From NCBI GenBank assembly GCA_003170655.1, contig PMYY01000135.1:1-7307 (forward strand): a stretch of DNA of 7,307 nucleotides, written 5' to 3'. Numbering within the stretch: the stretch's first letter is position 1; every line of letters starts with the position of its first letter. The position numbers and the translations under genes are program-made. Source of the DNA: Nitrospiraceae bacterium (GTDB lineage Bacteria > Nitrospirota > Thermodesulfovibrionia > Thermodesulfovibrionales > Dissulfurispiraceae). Positions 6,547 through 7,307 of this stretch are shown piece after piece. Under the pieces are notes generated by a model. The model was not told where the DNA came from. It did not search any database and was given only the letters and a program-made list of their open reading frames with translations.

Positions 6547-7212
6547 ATGTCAGGTAAAAGAACATATTCTCTTCTCGCAGTTCTCAACGAATTGAACGAC
6601 CGAGAGTTTAGGCGGAAGCTGGCCCTGGTTCCTGCCGAACTTCGTTATTATGTCATGCTTGGAAACGCCATCGTCGGCACAGAGACATCAAAAAGGGTGC
6701 AGGAAACGCCGGATGCGGTGGTTAAGAGCGGAGGGGCGTTCGTATCGGATATGCTCCATATCTCAGCCCCGCACAATGACGAGTCATTCAAAGAGATCCT
6801 CGAGGCATGTCTTGTTGAGACGCTTAAATATGAACTCAGGTTCTCATGTATGAACTGCCGCAAGTTCAATGAGTGCATAGATCTGGAGAATCTCTCAGTT
6901 GGAGATCTCTTCGAGAGACGTGTCAGTGGCGAAGAAACACAGGAACTGAAAGATGAAATATCTGCGCACGTTTCGACAGCCCTGTGTCGAACTCCCTACC
7001 TGGACGTCGACGATGCTCATAATCAGTGCAAGGATTTTGTTCATCAATACAATGCCGGCAGCCTCGGCGAGGTCTTTGGACGGTATTCGGACATTGCTGC
7101 TGCACTACAAAGAGAATACGGCATTGACTACGGGACTGTGCTTCGGCGAATGGTTGCAGTCAACATGGATTATTGCGAGAAGAGCAAAGAACAATCCTTC
7201 ATCCCTGATTGA
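6547..7212 (+). CDS. Uncharacterised protein with CX2CX5C cysteine cluster
   Basis: A 221-residue soluble protein I do not recognise. It has no membrane segment or signal peptide and looks mainly helical. Cysteines stand out: C101-X2-C104-X5-C110 (CMNCRKFNEC), then C147, C161 and C210, with C88 earlier. Three closely spaced cysteines with further ones downstream could bind zinc or an Fe-S cluster, but the pattern matches no family I can name, and disulphides are unlikely in a cytoplasmic protein. The first 60 residues (LNDREFRRKLALVPAELRYY) are helical and charged; the segment GGAFVSDMLHISAPHNDESF follows. The ATG at 6547 is chosen over a TTG at 6514, which would add 11 residues, because of ribosome-site and promoter positions. 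Base and codon use look similar to the other genes. A second partial gene begins 56 bases downstream and may share the transcript. Confidence 0.8.
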   Translation: MSGKRTYSLLAVLNELNDREFRRKLALVPAELRYYVMLGNAIVGTETSKRVQETPDAVVKSGGAFVSDMLHISAPHNDESFKEILEACLVETLKYELRFSCMNCRKFNECIDLENLSVGDLFERRVSGEETQELKDEISAHVSTALCRTPYLDVDDAHNQCKDFVHQYNAGSLGEVFGRYSDIAAALQREYGIDYGTVLRRMVAVNMDYCEKSKEQSFIPD

Positions 7213-7268
7213 ACGGACTGTGAGCGCATTGCCCAGTGCCAGGCGTCAGCCAGGAGGGGGACTATCGA

Positions 7269-7307
7269 ATGCTTTTATTACGCCGAGGTAATATAACCAT
7301 GAACGAA
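7269..7307 (+). CDS. 5' end of a further gene, cut by the window edge
   Basis: An ATG at 7269 follows AGGAGG (7252-7257) by 11 bases and opens a frame that runs off the window after 13 codons (MLLLRRGNITMNE). A second in-frame ATG at 7299 follows GAGGT (7284-7288) and may be the true start. The two ribosome-like sites make a gene start here likely, but which ATG is used and what the product is cannot be told. Confidence 0.4.
   Translation, partial: MLLLRRGNITMNE

Noticed and set aside
6953..7291. 112-codon + strand frame overlapping the end of the cysteine-motif gene
   Set aside because: Its start is buried inside the larger gene without a ribosome site, and it looks like an out-of-frame shadow.
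1..7307. CRISPR arrays, insertion sequences, phage or defence genes
   Set aside because: No regularly spaced repeats, transposase, integrase or known defence protein was seen on either strand.

Overview
The window reads as chromosomal DNA from a Gram-negative-like bacterium with intermediate G+C. The style of the MoxR, DUF58 and transglutaminase proteins, and of the dihydroxy-acid dehydratase, recalls anaerobic Desulfobacterota or Nitrospirota. That placement is an impression from protein style; no search was run. All convincing genes lie on the + strand.

Positions 45-3802 hold a tight three-gene operon: a MoxR-family AAA+ ATPase, a DUF58 membrane protein, and a TgpA-type membrane transglutaminase with an intact Cys-His-Asp triad. 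This is a well-known conserved trio. MoxR is thought to act as an ATP-driven chaperone or assembly factor, with the DUF58 protein and the transglutaminase as membrane partners. The oddity is the DUF58 gene: its conserved N-terminal membrane region is fully encoded between moxR and the first ATG (1094), but that stretch has no ATG, GTG or TTG start codon. Two ATC codons (944, with a good Shine-Dalgarno sequence, and 977, overlapping the moxR stop) are the best candidates.

Positions 3803-5829 hold a small coiled-coil DUF465/YdcH-like protein and then ilvD, dihydroxy-acid dehydratase of valine, isoleucine and leucine synthesis. The ilvD gene carries three cluster cysteines and the Ser-containing DGRFSGG motif. 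No other branched-chain amino acid gene is in view. A tRNA-Gly(CCC) gene with encoded CCA follows at 5865-5939.

Positions 5940-7307 are sparser: an AT-rich spacer, a 90-residue protein with one N-terminal membrane or signal segment, a 221-residue protein with a Cys-X2-Cys-X5-Cys cluster and further cysteines, and the first codons of another gene at the right edge. I do not recognise these proteins. I see no insertion sequence, CRISPR array, phage gene or defence system, and nothing that makes a strong case for a new multi-gene system.
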